From Pseudanabaenaceae cyanobacterium SKYG29 (lineage in GTDB: Bacteria > Cyanobacteriota > Cyanobacteriia > Pseudanabaenales > Pseudanabaenaceae): a stretch of DNA of 64,000 nucleotides. The notes beneath the pieces are model-generated. The model had not been told where the DNA came from and ran no database searches. It saw only the letters and a list, made by a program, of their open reading frames with translations. Numbering within the stretch: position 1 is the stretch's first letter; each line of letters begins with the position of its first letter. Positions 46,338 through 54,822 of the stretch are shown here, piece after piece. The stretch is taken from NCBI GenBank assembly GCA_025055675.1, contig JANWWT010000001.1, positions 558,001 through 622,000 of the forward strand. The letters run 5' to 3'. Position numbers and translations under genes: made by a program.

Positions 46338-47053
46338 AGGGTTTGTGGGGTGCTTTACTGTTTTATACTGTTTTGCCTTTGCCCCCGTATCCCTACCTAG
46401 ATTTCCGTGGCATTGCTGTGTGGTCACCGATCGTGGGTATGCTTCTAGCCATCATTCTTGGTTTATGGGATGGTTGTTTGGAAGTGGTTTTACCCTTTTC
46501 GTCAGCATTGCGGGGGGGATTGGTGGTAGTGCTCTGGCTAGTTTTAACAGGAGGTTTGCATTTAGACGGCGCCATGGATACAGCAGATGGCATGGCAGTC
46601 ACTGACCCCCAACGGCGTTTGGCGGTGATGGCAGATAGCCGAGCGGGGGCTTTTGCGGTTATGGCGGCTATTGTGATTTTGGGTTTGAAGACTTTTGCTT
46701 TGACGGAAATTGCTAGTCATCGTTTTTCGGTATTGCTGCACGCTTTGGCTTGGGGAAGATGGGGACATTTGTTCGCTATTACTCACTATCCTTATTTGAA
46801 AGAGGAAGGAAAGGGGAAATTACATCAGGAGGGTAACAATCGCTTATTTGTCTACCTCATCGCAGGTTTACTGTTGTCATTGATCTTTTTTGCCTGGGAC
46901 TTGCGGTTTATCATTCCTTTAAGTTGTTTAATTGCTCTATTGGTCGGATTTGTGATCAATAGCAAACTAGGTGGGCAGACAGGGGATACCTATGGTGCAA
47001 TTGTGGAATGGACGGAAGCTTTAACTTTAGTGGTGGCAGCTTTGTTACTGTAA
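46334..47053 (+). CDS. cobS: Adenosylcobinamide-GDP ribazoletransferase (cobalamin synthase)
   Basis: Integral membrane enzyme joining adenosylcobinamide-GDP and alpha-ribazole in the final stage of B12 (in cyanobacteria pseudo-B12) synthesis. The 239 residues have about six hydrophobic helices, with the signature GGLHLDGAMDTADGMAV and downstream GAFAVMAAIVILGLKT. Complete length. Its presence gives meaning to the cobalamin riboswitch on metE. The stop overlaps the convergent GTPase gene by 9 bp. Confidence 0.93.
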   Translation: MKGLWGALLFYTVLPLPPYPYLDFRGIAVWSPIVGMLLAIILGLWDGCLEVVLPFSSALRGGLVVVLWLVLTGGLHLDGAMDTADGMAVTDPQRRLAVMADSRAGAFAVMAAIVILGLKTFALTEIASHRFSVLLHALAWGRWGHLFAITHYPYLKEEGKGKLHQEGNNRLFVYLIAGLLLSLIFFAWDLRFIIPLSCLIALLVGFVINSKLGGQTGDTYGAIVEWTEALTLVVAALLL

Positions 47054-48367
47054 CCGATCGAGTTTTTGCCGTAATTCCTCCTTGATTCTAGCCATAATGG
47101 AGTTGTGGTCGAGGGAATTCAGGATGCGATTGATCACAGCTTTAGGACCCTGGACTCCCCAACTAGCGCCGTTGGCTAAATACTCTTTGGTAATCATGCC
47201 AATATTGTAGGTGGAGATGCCTCCGATCGTAGCTTGGGACAGGGCAACAGGCAGTCCTCCCACTCCTTTCAATAATCCCAAACTTAAATTACTTAACAGG
47301 TCTGTGAGACTAACTCCCCCCATCGCCAAGGCAATTTGTTTAAGCAGATTAAATGCACCCTGATGGGTCATACTGATACCGTAAAGTTTTGCCAAAGAAA
47401 GAATAAGATAGATGTTAATAACAGCCGTGGTGATCAAATCAATCACTGTAATCGGACTGACAGCAATAACAATCGCTTGGGTCATCACGCCGTTCCAAAT
47501 CACCCGATCGGCACGGTGGTTGCGAATGGTCATCTTCCGCTCAATAATCCGATCGTGGACAAGATCAGCATAGAGCAGGGAGTTAAGAGCAAGAATCGAT
47601 TTACCTTCCCGATCGAGTATTTCCAGGATTTTCAGCTTCAAGTCCGTCACCTGGGGTTTACCCCGCACCATCTCAATTTCATAACTGCCGTCAGGCTGAG
47701 GAATTACTTTGGGCACGAGGGGGGCAGAGGCTGCTAGGACAATCTCGCCAGGGGTGAGCAACTCTTTCACCCTTTCGTCCGCAATTTTGCGATAGATAAC
47801 TTCCCGATCGGGGGGAGCATACTGGTCAATTTTGTTAAAGACTAAGAGCATCGGTTTAGCACAGCGACGGAGGTGGGAGAGGGCTGTAAATTCTACTCTG
47901 GTAATGTCCCCCGCCACCACAAACAAAATTAGGTCTGCCTGTTGTGCCACCCTTGTGGCTAATTCCTCCCGTTCCCGCCCATCGATCTCATCCAGCCCAG
48001 GGGTATCTACCAATTCAATGCGCCCCCCCAGGTCATGTTTGATAGCAACTGTGGTTACCCCCCTCTCCACCTGCCATTCTACTTTGTCCACTGATTGGGT
48101 GACCCCATGGGTTGCCCCCGTACGGAAAATTTCCCTCCCTACCAGGGCATTGAGCAAAGAGGATTTTCCCCGCCCCACCATGCCAAAGACAGCAATCTGA
48201 ACAACCTGGCGATCGAGTTTGTCTAGCATCATCTCTAAACCGGCAATTTCTGCCTCTAATCCCGATCGCTCCCTGGGTGTGAGGTCAAGCTGAGCAAGGA
48301 TGTGGCGGAGAGTGCGCTGGGCTTGGCGATAGTGCAGTTCTTGATTAAGGTCGGCGAAACTGGTCAT
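47045..48367 (-). CDS. Era-like GTPase with DUF697 membrane domain
   Basis: A 440-residue GTP-binding protein. The G domain (about 55-240) shows Walker A FGMVGRGKSSLLNALVG, switch Thr in TGATHGVTQ, G3 VDTPGLDEIDG, and G4 FNKIDQY. The C-terminal half is DUF697-like with hydrophobic helices (AIVIAVSPITVIDLITTAVI, GVSLTDLLSNLSLGLLKGVG). Such proteins are common in cyanobacteria and may act in membrane remodelling or stress. Function not established. Confidence 0.88.
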   Translation of the reverse strand: MTSFADLNQELHYRQAQRTLRHILAQLDLTPRERSGLEAEIAGLEMMLDKLDRQVVQIAVFGMVGRGKSSLLNALVGREIFRTGATHGVTQSVDKVEWQVERGVTTVAIKHDLGGRIELVDTPGLDEIDGREREELATRVAQQADLILFVVAGDITRVEFTALSHLRRCAKPMLLVFNKIDQYAPPDREVIYRKIADERVKELLTPGEIVLAASAPLVPKVIPQPDGSYEIEMVRGKPQVTDLKLKILEILDREGKSILALNSLLYADLVHDRIIERKMTIRNHRADRVIWNGVMTQAIVIAVSPITVIDLITTAVINIYLILSLAKLYGISMTHQGAFNLLKQIALAMGGVSLTDLLSNLSLGLLKGVGGLPVALSQATIGGISTYNIGMITKEYLANGASWGVQGPKAVINRILNSLDHNSIMARIKEELRQKLDRLQ

Positions 48368-48409
48368 GGAATGAGCTAAAGGGATTGCTTCTATGATATT
48401 AAAAAGTGA

Positions 48410-49282
48410 CTAGTTCCCATCCCCTAAAGCTTGCTTCACCCGATCGATTAACGGTTGCACCTGGGGATAAATGTGGGGATTGAGGGTACGACCAGCAGTA
48501 AAAAAGGCATCAGCTTCTGTCCACTTGCCCAACTGAGTAGCGAGGATACCCATTTCGTAATAGGCAGGGGCATAGTTTTTATCTAGGGAGAGCAGTTCTT
48601 GAAAGGCGAGGAGTGCTTCTTTGAGTTGACCGAGTTTGGCGAAAGTCAGGGCAAAATAAAAATGAGCCTCTAGGTAATCAGACTGCATTGCTATCGCAGT
48701 TTCTAAATAGGTTTGCCCTTGGCTGATGCGATTATATTTGAGCGCAAGTTTAGCCAAATTAGTGTACTCCGTTGCTAGATTAAAGCTAGGGTCAAGGTGA
48801 CGGGCATGGGTCAAACTGTTATGAGCACTTTCTAAATCTTCTAAAAGTAAGTAAGCCTGGGCGCGTAATTGCCATGCCTCTGGTAAATCAGCACAAAACT
48901 CAGTTGCTTTGATGGCTGCTTGGGGATTGTTACGTGCCAATAACAGTTTAGCTAATTTTAGATGCTCTGGGGGGGAAAACTGTTCTGGTACAGCTGTCAT
49001 AACAGTCTGCCAAGTTTGTAAGGCTAATTCTGCTAAACCCTTCCGATCGTAAATAATGCCCGATCGCCACAAACTCTCCCACAATGTGCTGTCTAGGCGA
49101 TAAGCCTCTTGATAACAGGTCAGTGCATCATCTAGTTGGTGATTCTGTTCTAAGATTTTACCCATTGCTAATAGGGCAGGGGCACAGTTAGGGTCAATTT
49201 CTAGGGCACGGCGGGCATAGCTAAAAGCCGCTTCTAAATTCCCCTCCGCTAACAATTGATGGGCACGATCGAGGTAGGACAT
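48410..49282 (-). CDS. Tetratricopeptide repeat protein
   Basis: A 290-residue protein made of about eight TPR units (AHQLLAEGNLEAAFSYARRA, DDALTCYQEAYRLDSTLWES, GKWTEADAFFTAGRTL). No signal peptide. TPRs mediate protein-protein contacts. The start lies 3 bp after the stop of the upstream prohibitin gene, so it probably shares that transcript and may be an assembly factor for the same membrane system. Confidence 0.85.
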   Translation of the reverse strand: MSYLDRAHQLLAEGNLEAAFSYARRALEIDPNCAPALLAMGKILEQNHQLDDALTCYQEAYRLDSTLWESLWRSGIIYDRKGLAELALQTWQTVMTAVPEQFSPPEHLKLAKLLLARNNPQAAIKATEFCADLPEAWQLRAQAYLLLEDLESAHNSLTHARHLDPSFNLATEYTNLAKLALKYNRISQGQTYLETAIAMQSDYLEAHFYFALTFAKLGQLKEALLAFQELLSLDKNYAPAYYEMGILATQLGKWTEADAFFTAGRTLNPHIYPQVQPLIDRVKQALGDGN

Positions 49283-49285
49283 AGG

Positions 49286-50248
49286 CTATGGCTTGGCTGC
49301 CGCTGCTTGGCGCGGATTTAGTTTATCAGAGTCAACGTTCAAAAACACAGTAGTATTGCCCTCTACCCGCATAACCTTGAGGTCACTACCCTTGCGCAGC
49401 CGTTCCTCTAGTTTTTCATAGAACAACAAATCTGCCAAATTCTTGCTCACTGCTGATGCTCTGCCCTTTAGTTCAATTGCTTTTTGATTCGCTTCTGCTA
49501 GAATAAGCACCCGATCGGTTTCTTTGTCCTGAATTTTTGCCCTAACAGCAGCAGTTTGTGCCAGAATTGATTGTACCTGCTTCCTTTCAATGGAATCCTT
49601 GAGAGCACTAGGAAATTGGGCTGACTCAATTAACACCGCTTCTACTAAAATCAGTGGTACTTGCTGACCCTGCACCGTCACCTTCGGCATTTCTGAGGCG
49701 ATCAGTTCCTTAGCTTGCTGTTGAATTATATCCCGTTTTTCTTTTTTGTAAAAGTCACTGGAGTCAAACTTAGCTGCCACATCTCTAACTTTGGAACGCA
49801 CGATCGGGATAACAATATTGGTCATGTAATTTTCGCCAATTTCGGCGTGTAGCTGGTCTAAAGTATCAGGATTAGGGCGCAGAGCAATATTAGCATCCAG
49901 AGTGAAAGATTGACCATCAGAACTAATAATACTTATGGGCGGTCCTGCCAGGCGCGGAGAATTAGTAGCATCGGTAAACTCCCACACCCTAGTACGCACA
50001 TCGTAGGAAATTGGCTGTTCTACAAAAGGCATAACAAAACTCATCCCCGGCTGGAGAATTTTTCCCCGTTTGATGCCACTAAAAATATTAAAAACTACAC
50101 TAGCCCGCCCTGGCGGTGTAACGTAAAAGAAGGGGGGATTGCGTAAAATCACAAATACCACAACCGCCCCGATGGGGAAGAGAAATAGGTGCCACCAATT
50201 GCCAGCTTCACCAAGACGAGTACCGCGCAAGGGAGAGAGAATATTCAT
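49286..50248 (-). CDS. Prohibitin/SPFH family protein, long paralogue
   Basis: A 320-residue membrane-anchored SPFH protein. One N-terminal hydrophobic segment (WHLFLFPIGAVVVFVIL) precedes the band-7 domain (GRASVVFNIFSGIKRGKILQ to LVEAVLIESAQFP). A coiled coil (about 215-280) and an Ala-rich tail follow. Prohibitins form large rings that scaffold membrane proteases such as FtsH. A second, shorter paralogue lies just upstream, 7 bp away, in the same operon. Confidence 0.87.
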   Translation of the reverse strand: MNILSPLRGTRLGEAGNWWHLFLFPIGAVVVFVILRNPPFFYVTPPGRASVVFNIFSGIKRGKILQPGMSFVMPFVEQPISYDVRTRVWEFTDATNSPRLAGPPISIISSDGQSFTLDANIALRPNPDTLDQLHAEIGENYMTNIVIPIVRSKVRDVAAKFDSSDFYKKEKRDIIQQQAKELIASEMPKVTVQGQQVPLILVEAVLIESAQFPSALKDSIERKQVQSILAQTAAVRAKIQDKETDRVLILAEANQKAIELKGRASAVSKNLADLLFYEKLEERLRKGSDLKVMRVEGNTTVFLNVDSDKLNPRQAAAAKP

Positions 50249-50255
50249 AGTTTTT

Positions 50256-51026
50256 TTACTTGGTCACTAGAGTGTCTAAAGAATCACCAAATACCTTAGA
50301 TTTCACCACCTCCAAATATTCAGGGTTGCGGTTGAGGGCATCTGCTTTTGCTTTCAATTCGCCTGCCTCCGCCCTAGCCTGGGAAATAATGGCTCTTGCG
50401 TCTTCTTTAGCCTGGGCAATCTCAAATTCCTTCTGGGCAAGCTGATTTTCAGCTATTGTTTTCGCCTCGATCGCCTGGACAAATTCCTTGCTAAAGCCTA
50501 CATCCCGAATCAATAAATCCCGCACTTGAATACCCTTGGGTTGCAATGACTTTGTAACTGCTTCGCGAATTTGGGATTGCAGGATAGGTCGATCGGTGGA
50601 GTAGAGAGCCTGGGCAGAAAAGGCACCCGTCTCCGAGTAAACTGCTGACCTCACCAAAGCTGCGATGTAGTCTTCGTATTCTAACCCCAGGGAATTGAAA
50701 GTTTTCACCGCATCTACCACTTGGTATTGCACAGTTAGGTCTAACCGGATTTCTTGCCCATCCCGCGATAGGGAAATTAGGGGAGCATCATAGGCACTGG
50801 GGTCATTTTCTTTCCATGTCAAAGCGCGGGTTTTTACATCGAAACTGTAGGTGGAGGTAAATAGAGGCATCACCATATGAAAACCAGGGTGCAGGGGGTT
50901 AGGTTGTACACCGCGGAGACGGGAGAACACTACTTGATTTTCCCCGTTCCCCACGAAGCGAAAGGAACTGGGCAGTAACAACAACATAAACGTAGCAACC
51001 CCCAATCCCAGACCATAACGGTTCAT
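50256..51026 (-). CDS. Prohibitin/SPFH family protein, short paralogue
   Basis: A 256-residue prohibitin. The N-terminal anchor is LGLGVATFMLLLLPSSFRFV; the band-7 domain starts GENQVVFSRLRGVQPNPLHP and includes VRDLLIRDVGFSKEFVQAIE. The coiled coil (ENQLAQKEFEIAQAKEDARA) leads to a short tail. Differs strongly in sequence from the adjacent paralogue, so the pair may form hetero-oligomers, as eukaryotic PHB1/PHB2 do. This is inference. Confidence 0.88.
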   Translation of the reverse strand: MNRYGLGLGVATFMLLLLPSSFRFVGNGENQVVFSRLRGVQPNPLHPGFHMVMPLFTSTYSFDVKTRALTWKENDPSAYDAPLISLSRDGQEIRLDLTVQYQVVDAVKTFNSLGLEYEDYIAALVRSAVYSETGAFSAQALYSTDRPILQSQIREAVTKSLQPKGIQVRDLLIRDVGFSKEFVQAIEAKTIAENQLAQKEFEIAQAKEDARAIISQARAEAGELKAKADALNRNPEYLEVVKSKVFGDSLDTLVTK

Positions 51027-51092
51027 AATTGTTGCCTACATTCTTTACCCTGAATATACAATACCCTGCCTCCCCAAACATAAATCAAGTCT

Positions 51093-51752
51093 TTAGTTCC
51101 GTTGCATCAGGAAATAGGTCACCATGGGCACGATCGTGGCAGCTGCCAGGAGAGCAATCACCCAGGTGGTGGAAGTTTTGGTATCCACAGGGGGGGCTGC
51201 TTCCTTTTGCACCTGCGCTACTACTACGGGGGGACCAGGGTCTGGCTCACCCGCCAGGACTGCCAACAAACGTTTCGCTCCATCCTGTAGTGCCTGATTA
51301 AAGCGAGCTGCTTGCACAGGGGGTAGCATGGTTTCTTCTGTTACGCTGTTTAGGAAGTCTGGGGTCAGGATAGATTGAATCTCTTCCCCCGCTTGCCAGG
51401 CGGTGCGATGGTCTTGGGCAGCTATCAATACCAAAGCTTGGTTCTTGCCTGCTTCTGGGTCAGGAAACCATTTAGCAAATACTTCTTCTAAAAATTCCTG
51501 GGCAGGTTGACCAAAATCAATTCTGGGCACTGTAATAAATCTCACTGCTTTCCCTGTTGCCTTTTCTATCCCGTCTAATTTGCGGCTAATTTCCCCCTCT
51601 GTGGCACTGCTGATCACATCGGCAAAATCTACTATCCATGTCCGATCGTTGGCAGGTAAATCAGGAATATCCGCAATTTCCAGGGCAGCCAGGGGTAACA
51701 TCCATCCCCCAATCAGGCAGACAGAGAGCAAAAATACTAACAACCGACGCAT
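51093..51752 (-). CDS. psb32: TPM-domain protein, Psb32/TLP18.3-like
   Basis: A 219-residue thylakoid-lumen or periplasm-facing protein. A signal peptide (LLVFLLSVCLIGGWMLPLAA) is followed by the TPM domain (about 35-165) with WIVDFADVISSATEGEISRKL and GKNQALVLIAAQDHRTAWQAG. A C-terminal transmembrane helix (TTWVIALLAAATIVPMVTYF) anchors it. Psb32 and plant TLP18.3 act in photosystem II repair. It precedes the two prohibitin genes on the same strand, a neighbourhood consistent with thylakoid quality control. Confidence 0.85.
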   Translation of the reverse strand: MRRLLVFLLSVCLIGGWMLPLAALEIADIPDLPANDRTWIVDFADVISSATEGEISRKLDGIEKATGKAVRFITVPRIDFGQPAQEFLEEVFAKWFPDPEAGKNQALVLIAAQDHRTAWQAGEEIQSILTPDFLNSVTEETMLPPVQAARFNQALQDGAKRLLAVLAGEPDPGPPVVVAQVQKEAAPPVDTKTSTTWVIALLAAATIVPMVTYFLMQRN

Positions 51753-52087
51753 ACAACTTTTTACCTTTCACCGATAAGTTAATGGTAAACTAGACTGGCC
51801 CCATAGTACACTTTTATCTTTGAGAATTCTGGAGAAGATTTTAAGGTTTCTAGCTTCATCTTGTTTTTGTCTGCCAACGAAAGTTCCCCCAGTTTTCTTG
51901 CGGCTTTGAGGGGGTAATCACAGCCTTTCATCTTGCTGCAATTTCCTTGTGGGGTTCCAGCAGCGCCCTGCTCTCGATTCCAGACTTCTAGTATGCTTGT
52001 GATGGTAAAAAGTCTATACCTGAGTCTCGTCAGCCAGAAGGAGTATCACTGATTTGCTATAATAACCCCAAAATCGACGCTAGAAAT
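51753..52087. other. Divergent intergenic region between psb32-like gene and sufS
   Basis: About 335 bp serving two divergent promoters. It contains an extended -10 box for sufS at 52055-52063. A CCCCC/GGGGG dyad near 51890-51915 is too short to call. No RNA gene was recognised. Confidence 0.5.
52055..52063 (+). promoter_or_regulatory. Extended -10 promoter element of sufS
   Basis: TGCTATAAT combines the TGn extension with a perfect TATAAT hexamer, 24 bp before the sufS ATG. No clear -35 hexamer is seen at the proper distance, which suits an extended -10 promoter. Confidence 0.65.
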
Positions 52088-53335
52088 ATGGTATTAACTT
52101 CCGATCGGTGTTTAGCAGACCTCGTGCGTGCTGACTTCCCTATTTTGCACCAAACTGTGAATGGCAAGCCTTTGATCTATTTTGACAATGCTGCTAGCTC
52201 GCAAAAGCCTGAGTATGTGTTGCAAGCTTGGTTGAACTACTACCACCGCGATAATGCTAATGTTCATAGGGGGGCACACACTCTAAGTACCAGAGCCACA
52301 GAAGAGTTTGAGGCGGCGAGAGAAAAGGTTGCCAGGTTTATCAACGCCCGATCGGTACAGGAGATTATCTACACACGCAATGCCACGGAAGCAATTAATT
52401 TAGTGGCACGTACATGGGGGGAAGCTAGTATCAAGGCAGGGGATGAAATTATTCTAACGGTAATGGAACACCACAGCAATATTGTCCCCTGGCAATTGCT
52501 AGCGCAGAAAACGGGAGCGGTACTGAAATTCTTGACTCCTACATCCATGGGTAAATTAGATTTAGGGCAGTTGCAACAACTCCTAACCGATCGGACTAAA
52601 TTAGTTTCTGTTGTCCATGTCTCTAATGTGTTGGGATGTGTTAATCCCGTAACAGAAATTACAGAGTTTGCCCACAGAGCAGGGGCGAAGGTACTGATTG
52701 ATGCTTGCCAAAGTGTTCCCCATATGCCGATCGATGTGCAGAAAATTGACTGTGATTGGCTAGTAGCTTCGGGACATAAAATGTGTGCCCCCACCGGGAT
52801 CGGCTTTTTGTACGGTAAAGCAGAAATCTTAGCAGAGATGCCTCCTTTTCTTGGGGGTGGGGAAATGATTTCTGAAGTCTATCTTTATCACTCCACCTAT
52901 GCGGATTTACCCCACAAATTTGAAGCAGGAACGCCTGCGATCGGGGAGGCAATTGCTTTGGGGGCAGCGGTAGACTATTTAACTAAAATTGGTATGGACA
53001 AAATCCATGCCTATGAGCAAGAACTGGTTACTTACTTGCTAGGGAAATTACAGGCAATGCCTGAACTGACTATCTACGGTCCCCACCAAGGAAGGGCAGG
53101 TTTAGTGGCTTTTAACGCTCCCCCTGGTATTCATGCCAATGATATTGCTGCTTTTTTGGACCAAGAAGGGATTGCCATCCGATCGGGTCACCACTGCACG
53201 CAACCTCTGCATCGTCATCTAGGGATAAACGGGAGTGCCAGGGCTAGTTTGTATTTCTACAACACCAAAGAGGAAATCGATCGGTTTGTGGCTGTGTTGC
53301 AAGATACTTTGGCATTCTTGGGCAAGCTAGTCTAA
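52088..53335 (+). CDS. sufS: Cysteine desulfurase SufS
   Basis: PLP enzyme removing sulfur from cysteine for iron-sulfur cluster assembly by the SUF system. The 415 residues contain [17 protein letters not shown], the PLP Lys231 in [25 protein letters not shown], and the persulfide Cys370 in [12 protein letters not shown] on the group II (SufS) active loop. No other suf genes are in the window. It is divergent from the psb32-like gene. Confidence 0.95.
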   Translation: MVLTSDRCLADLVRADFPILHQTVNGKPLIYFDNAASSQKPEYVLQAWLNYYHRDNANVHRGAHTLSTRATEEFEAAREKVARFINARSVQEIIYTRNATEAINLVARTWGEASIKAGDEIILTVMEHHSNIVPWQLLAQKTGAVLKFLTPTSMGKLDLGQLQQLLTDRTKLVSVVHVSNVLGCVNPVTEITEFAHRAGAKVLIDACQSVPHMPIDVQKIDCDWLVASGHKMCAPTGIGFLYGKAEILAEMPPFLGGGEMISEVYLYHSTYADLPHKFEAGTPAIGEAIALGAAVDYLTKIGMDKIHAYEQELVTYLLGKLQAMPELTIYGPHQGRAGLVAFNAPPGIHANDIAAFLDQEGIAIRSGHHCTQPLHRHLGINGSARASLYFYNTKEEIDRFVAVLQDTLAFLGKLV

Positions 53336-53368
53336 GATAGTATTCTGCACTGCTAGAGGGCTTGTTTA

Positions 53369-54796
53369 GTGTCTGTTCGTGTGCGTATTGCTCCCAGTCC
53401 TACAGGGAATCTCCATATTGGTACAGCTCGCACGGCTTTGTTTAACTGGCTATTTGCGCGGCATCACGGCGGTAAATTTCTCCTGCGGATTGAGGATACA
53501 GACACAGAACGATCGCAGCCGGAATATGTGCAGAATATCCTCAGTGGGTTGCAGTGGTTGGGGTTGCATTGGGATGAGGGACCGTTCTTTCAAACCCAGC
53601 GCCTCCACCTTTATCAGCAGGGGATACAGAAGTTGTTGGACAAGGGGCTTGCCTATCGCAGTTACGAAACGCCGGAGGAGCTGGAGCAACTAAGAGAAGA
53701 GCAAAAGGCAAAGGGTTTACCACCAAGGTATGACAATCGTCACCGTAATTTAACTCCAGCAGAAGAAGCTAAGTTTATTGCAGAAGGCAGACAGCCAGTC
53801 ATTAGATTCAAGATTGACGACGATCGGGAAATCCGTTGGCAGGACATGGTGCGGGGGGAAGTCATCTGGCAGGGGAAGGATTTGGGAGGTGATATGGTGA
53901 TCGCCAGGGCATCGGGACAGCCCCTCTACAACTTTGTCGTGGTCATGGATGATATTGATATGGGGATTACCCATGTCATTCGGGGCGAAGACCACATTGG
54001 CAATACACCGAAACAGATTCTCTTGTATGAAGCTCTGGGCGCTCCTATACCCCAGTTTGGCCATACACCCCTAATTCTCAATCAACAGGGGGCGAAACTA
54101 TCGAAACGGGATGGAGCTACTTCTGTCGATGAGTACCGCGCCATGGGCTATCTGCCAGAGGCGTTTAACAACTACATGCTGTTGTTGGGTTGGTCACCCC
54201 CTGATGCAAGAGAACTCTACACCCTAGAAGAAGCAATACCTGTGTTTGACTTCGATCGGATTAACAAAGCAGGGGCAAGGTTTGACCTAGACAAACTCAA
54301 CTGGATTAACAGTCAGTATCTGCATCAAAAGCCAACCCAGGATTTATTACCTTTGGTGATGCCTTTTTGGCGGCAGGCAGGGTATGAGGTGGATCAAGAG
54401 AGGGATAATACCTGGTTATTGGGAATCCTGGATTTGATCAAACCCAGTATGACAGTTTTGAAGGATGCAGTGGGTTTAGCAGAATATTTCTTCATTGACC
54501 AACCTGAATACAAACCGGAAGCAAAGGAGGTTTTGCAGCAGGAACAAACAAAGACTATCTTACAAAAGGCAAAGGAGATGTTAGAAGCAAGTCCTACCCT
54601 GGATGCAGGGAAAGCCAAAGAGGCAATTGACCAACTAGTTAAAGACTTAGGTGTGAAAAAAGGAGTGGTAATGAAGCCCTTGCGCTGTGCTCTGACAGGG
54701 GATGTGCATGGACCTGATCTAATCATTTCCCTCACTCTGCTACACCAAAAACAAAAAGCTGTACCCCGCTTGCAGTATGCGATTAAGTTAGCTTAG
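53369..54796 (+). CDS. gltX: Glutamyl-tRNA synthetase (GTG start)
   Basis: Class I aminoacyl-tRNA synthetase supplying Glu-tRNA for translation and, in cyanobacteria, for tetrapyrrole synthesis; usually nondiscriminating in this phylum. The 475 residues begin VRVRIAPSPTGNLHIGTART (HIGH motif) and carry KLSKRDGATSVDEYRAMGYL (KMSKS equivalent). The anticodon-binding half ends LRCALTGDVHGPDL. GTG 53369 gives the standard N-terminus. Confidence 0.97.
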   Translation: MSVRVRIAPSPTGNLHIGTARTALFNWLFARHHGGKFLLRIEDTDTERSQPEYVQNILSGLQWLGLHWDEGPFFQTQRLHLYQQGIQKLLDKGLAYRSYETPEELEQLREEQKAKGLPPRYDNRHRNLTPAEEAKFIAEGRQPVIRFKIDDDREIRWQDMVRGEVIWQGKDLGGDMVIARASGQPLYNFVVVMDDIDMGITHVIRGEDHIGNTPKQILLYEALGAPIPQFGHTPLILNQQGAKLSKRDGATSVDEYRAMGYLPEAFNNYMLLLGWSPPDARELYTLEEAIPVFDFDRINKAGARFDLDKLNWINSQYLHQKPTQDLLPLVMPFWRQAGYEVDQERDNTWLLGILDLIKPSMTVLKDAVGLAEYFFIDQPEYKPEAKEVLQQEQTKTILQKAKEMLEASPTLDAGKAKEAIDQLVKDLGVKKGVVMKPLRCALTGDVHGPDLIISLTLLHQKQKAVPRLQYAIKLA

Positions 54797-54822
54797 TTTG
54801 ATATTCCTTTAGCACGCACTAT

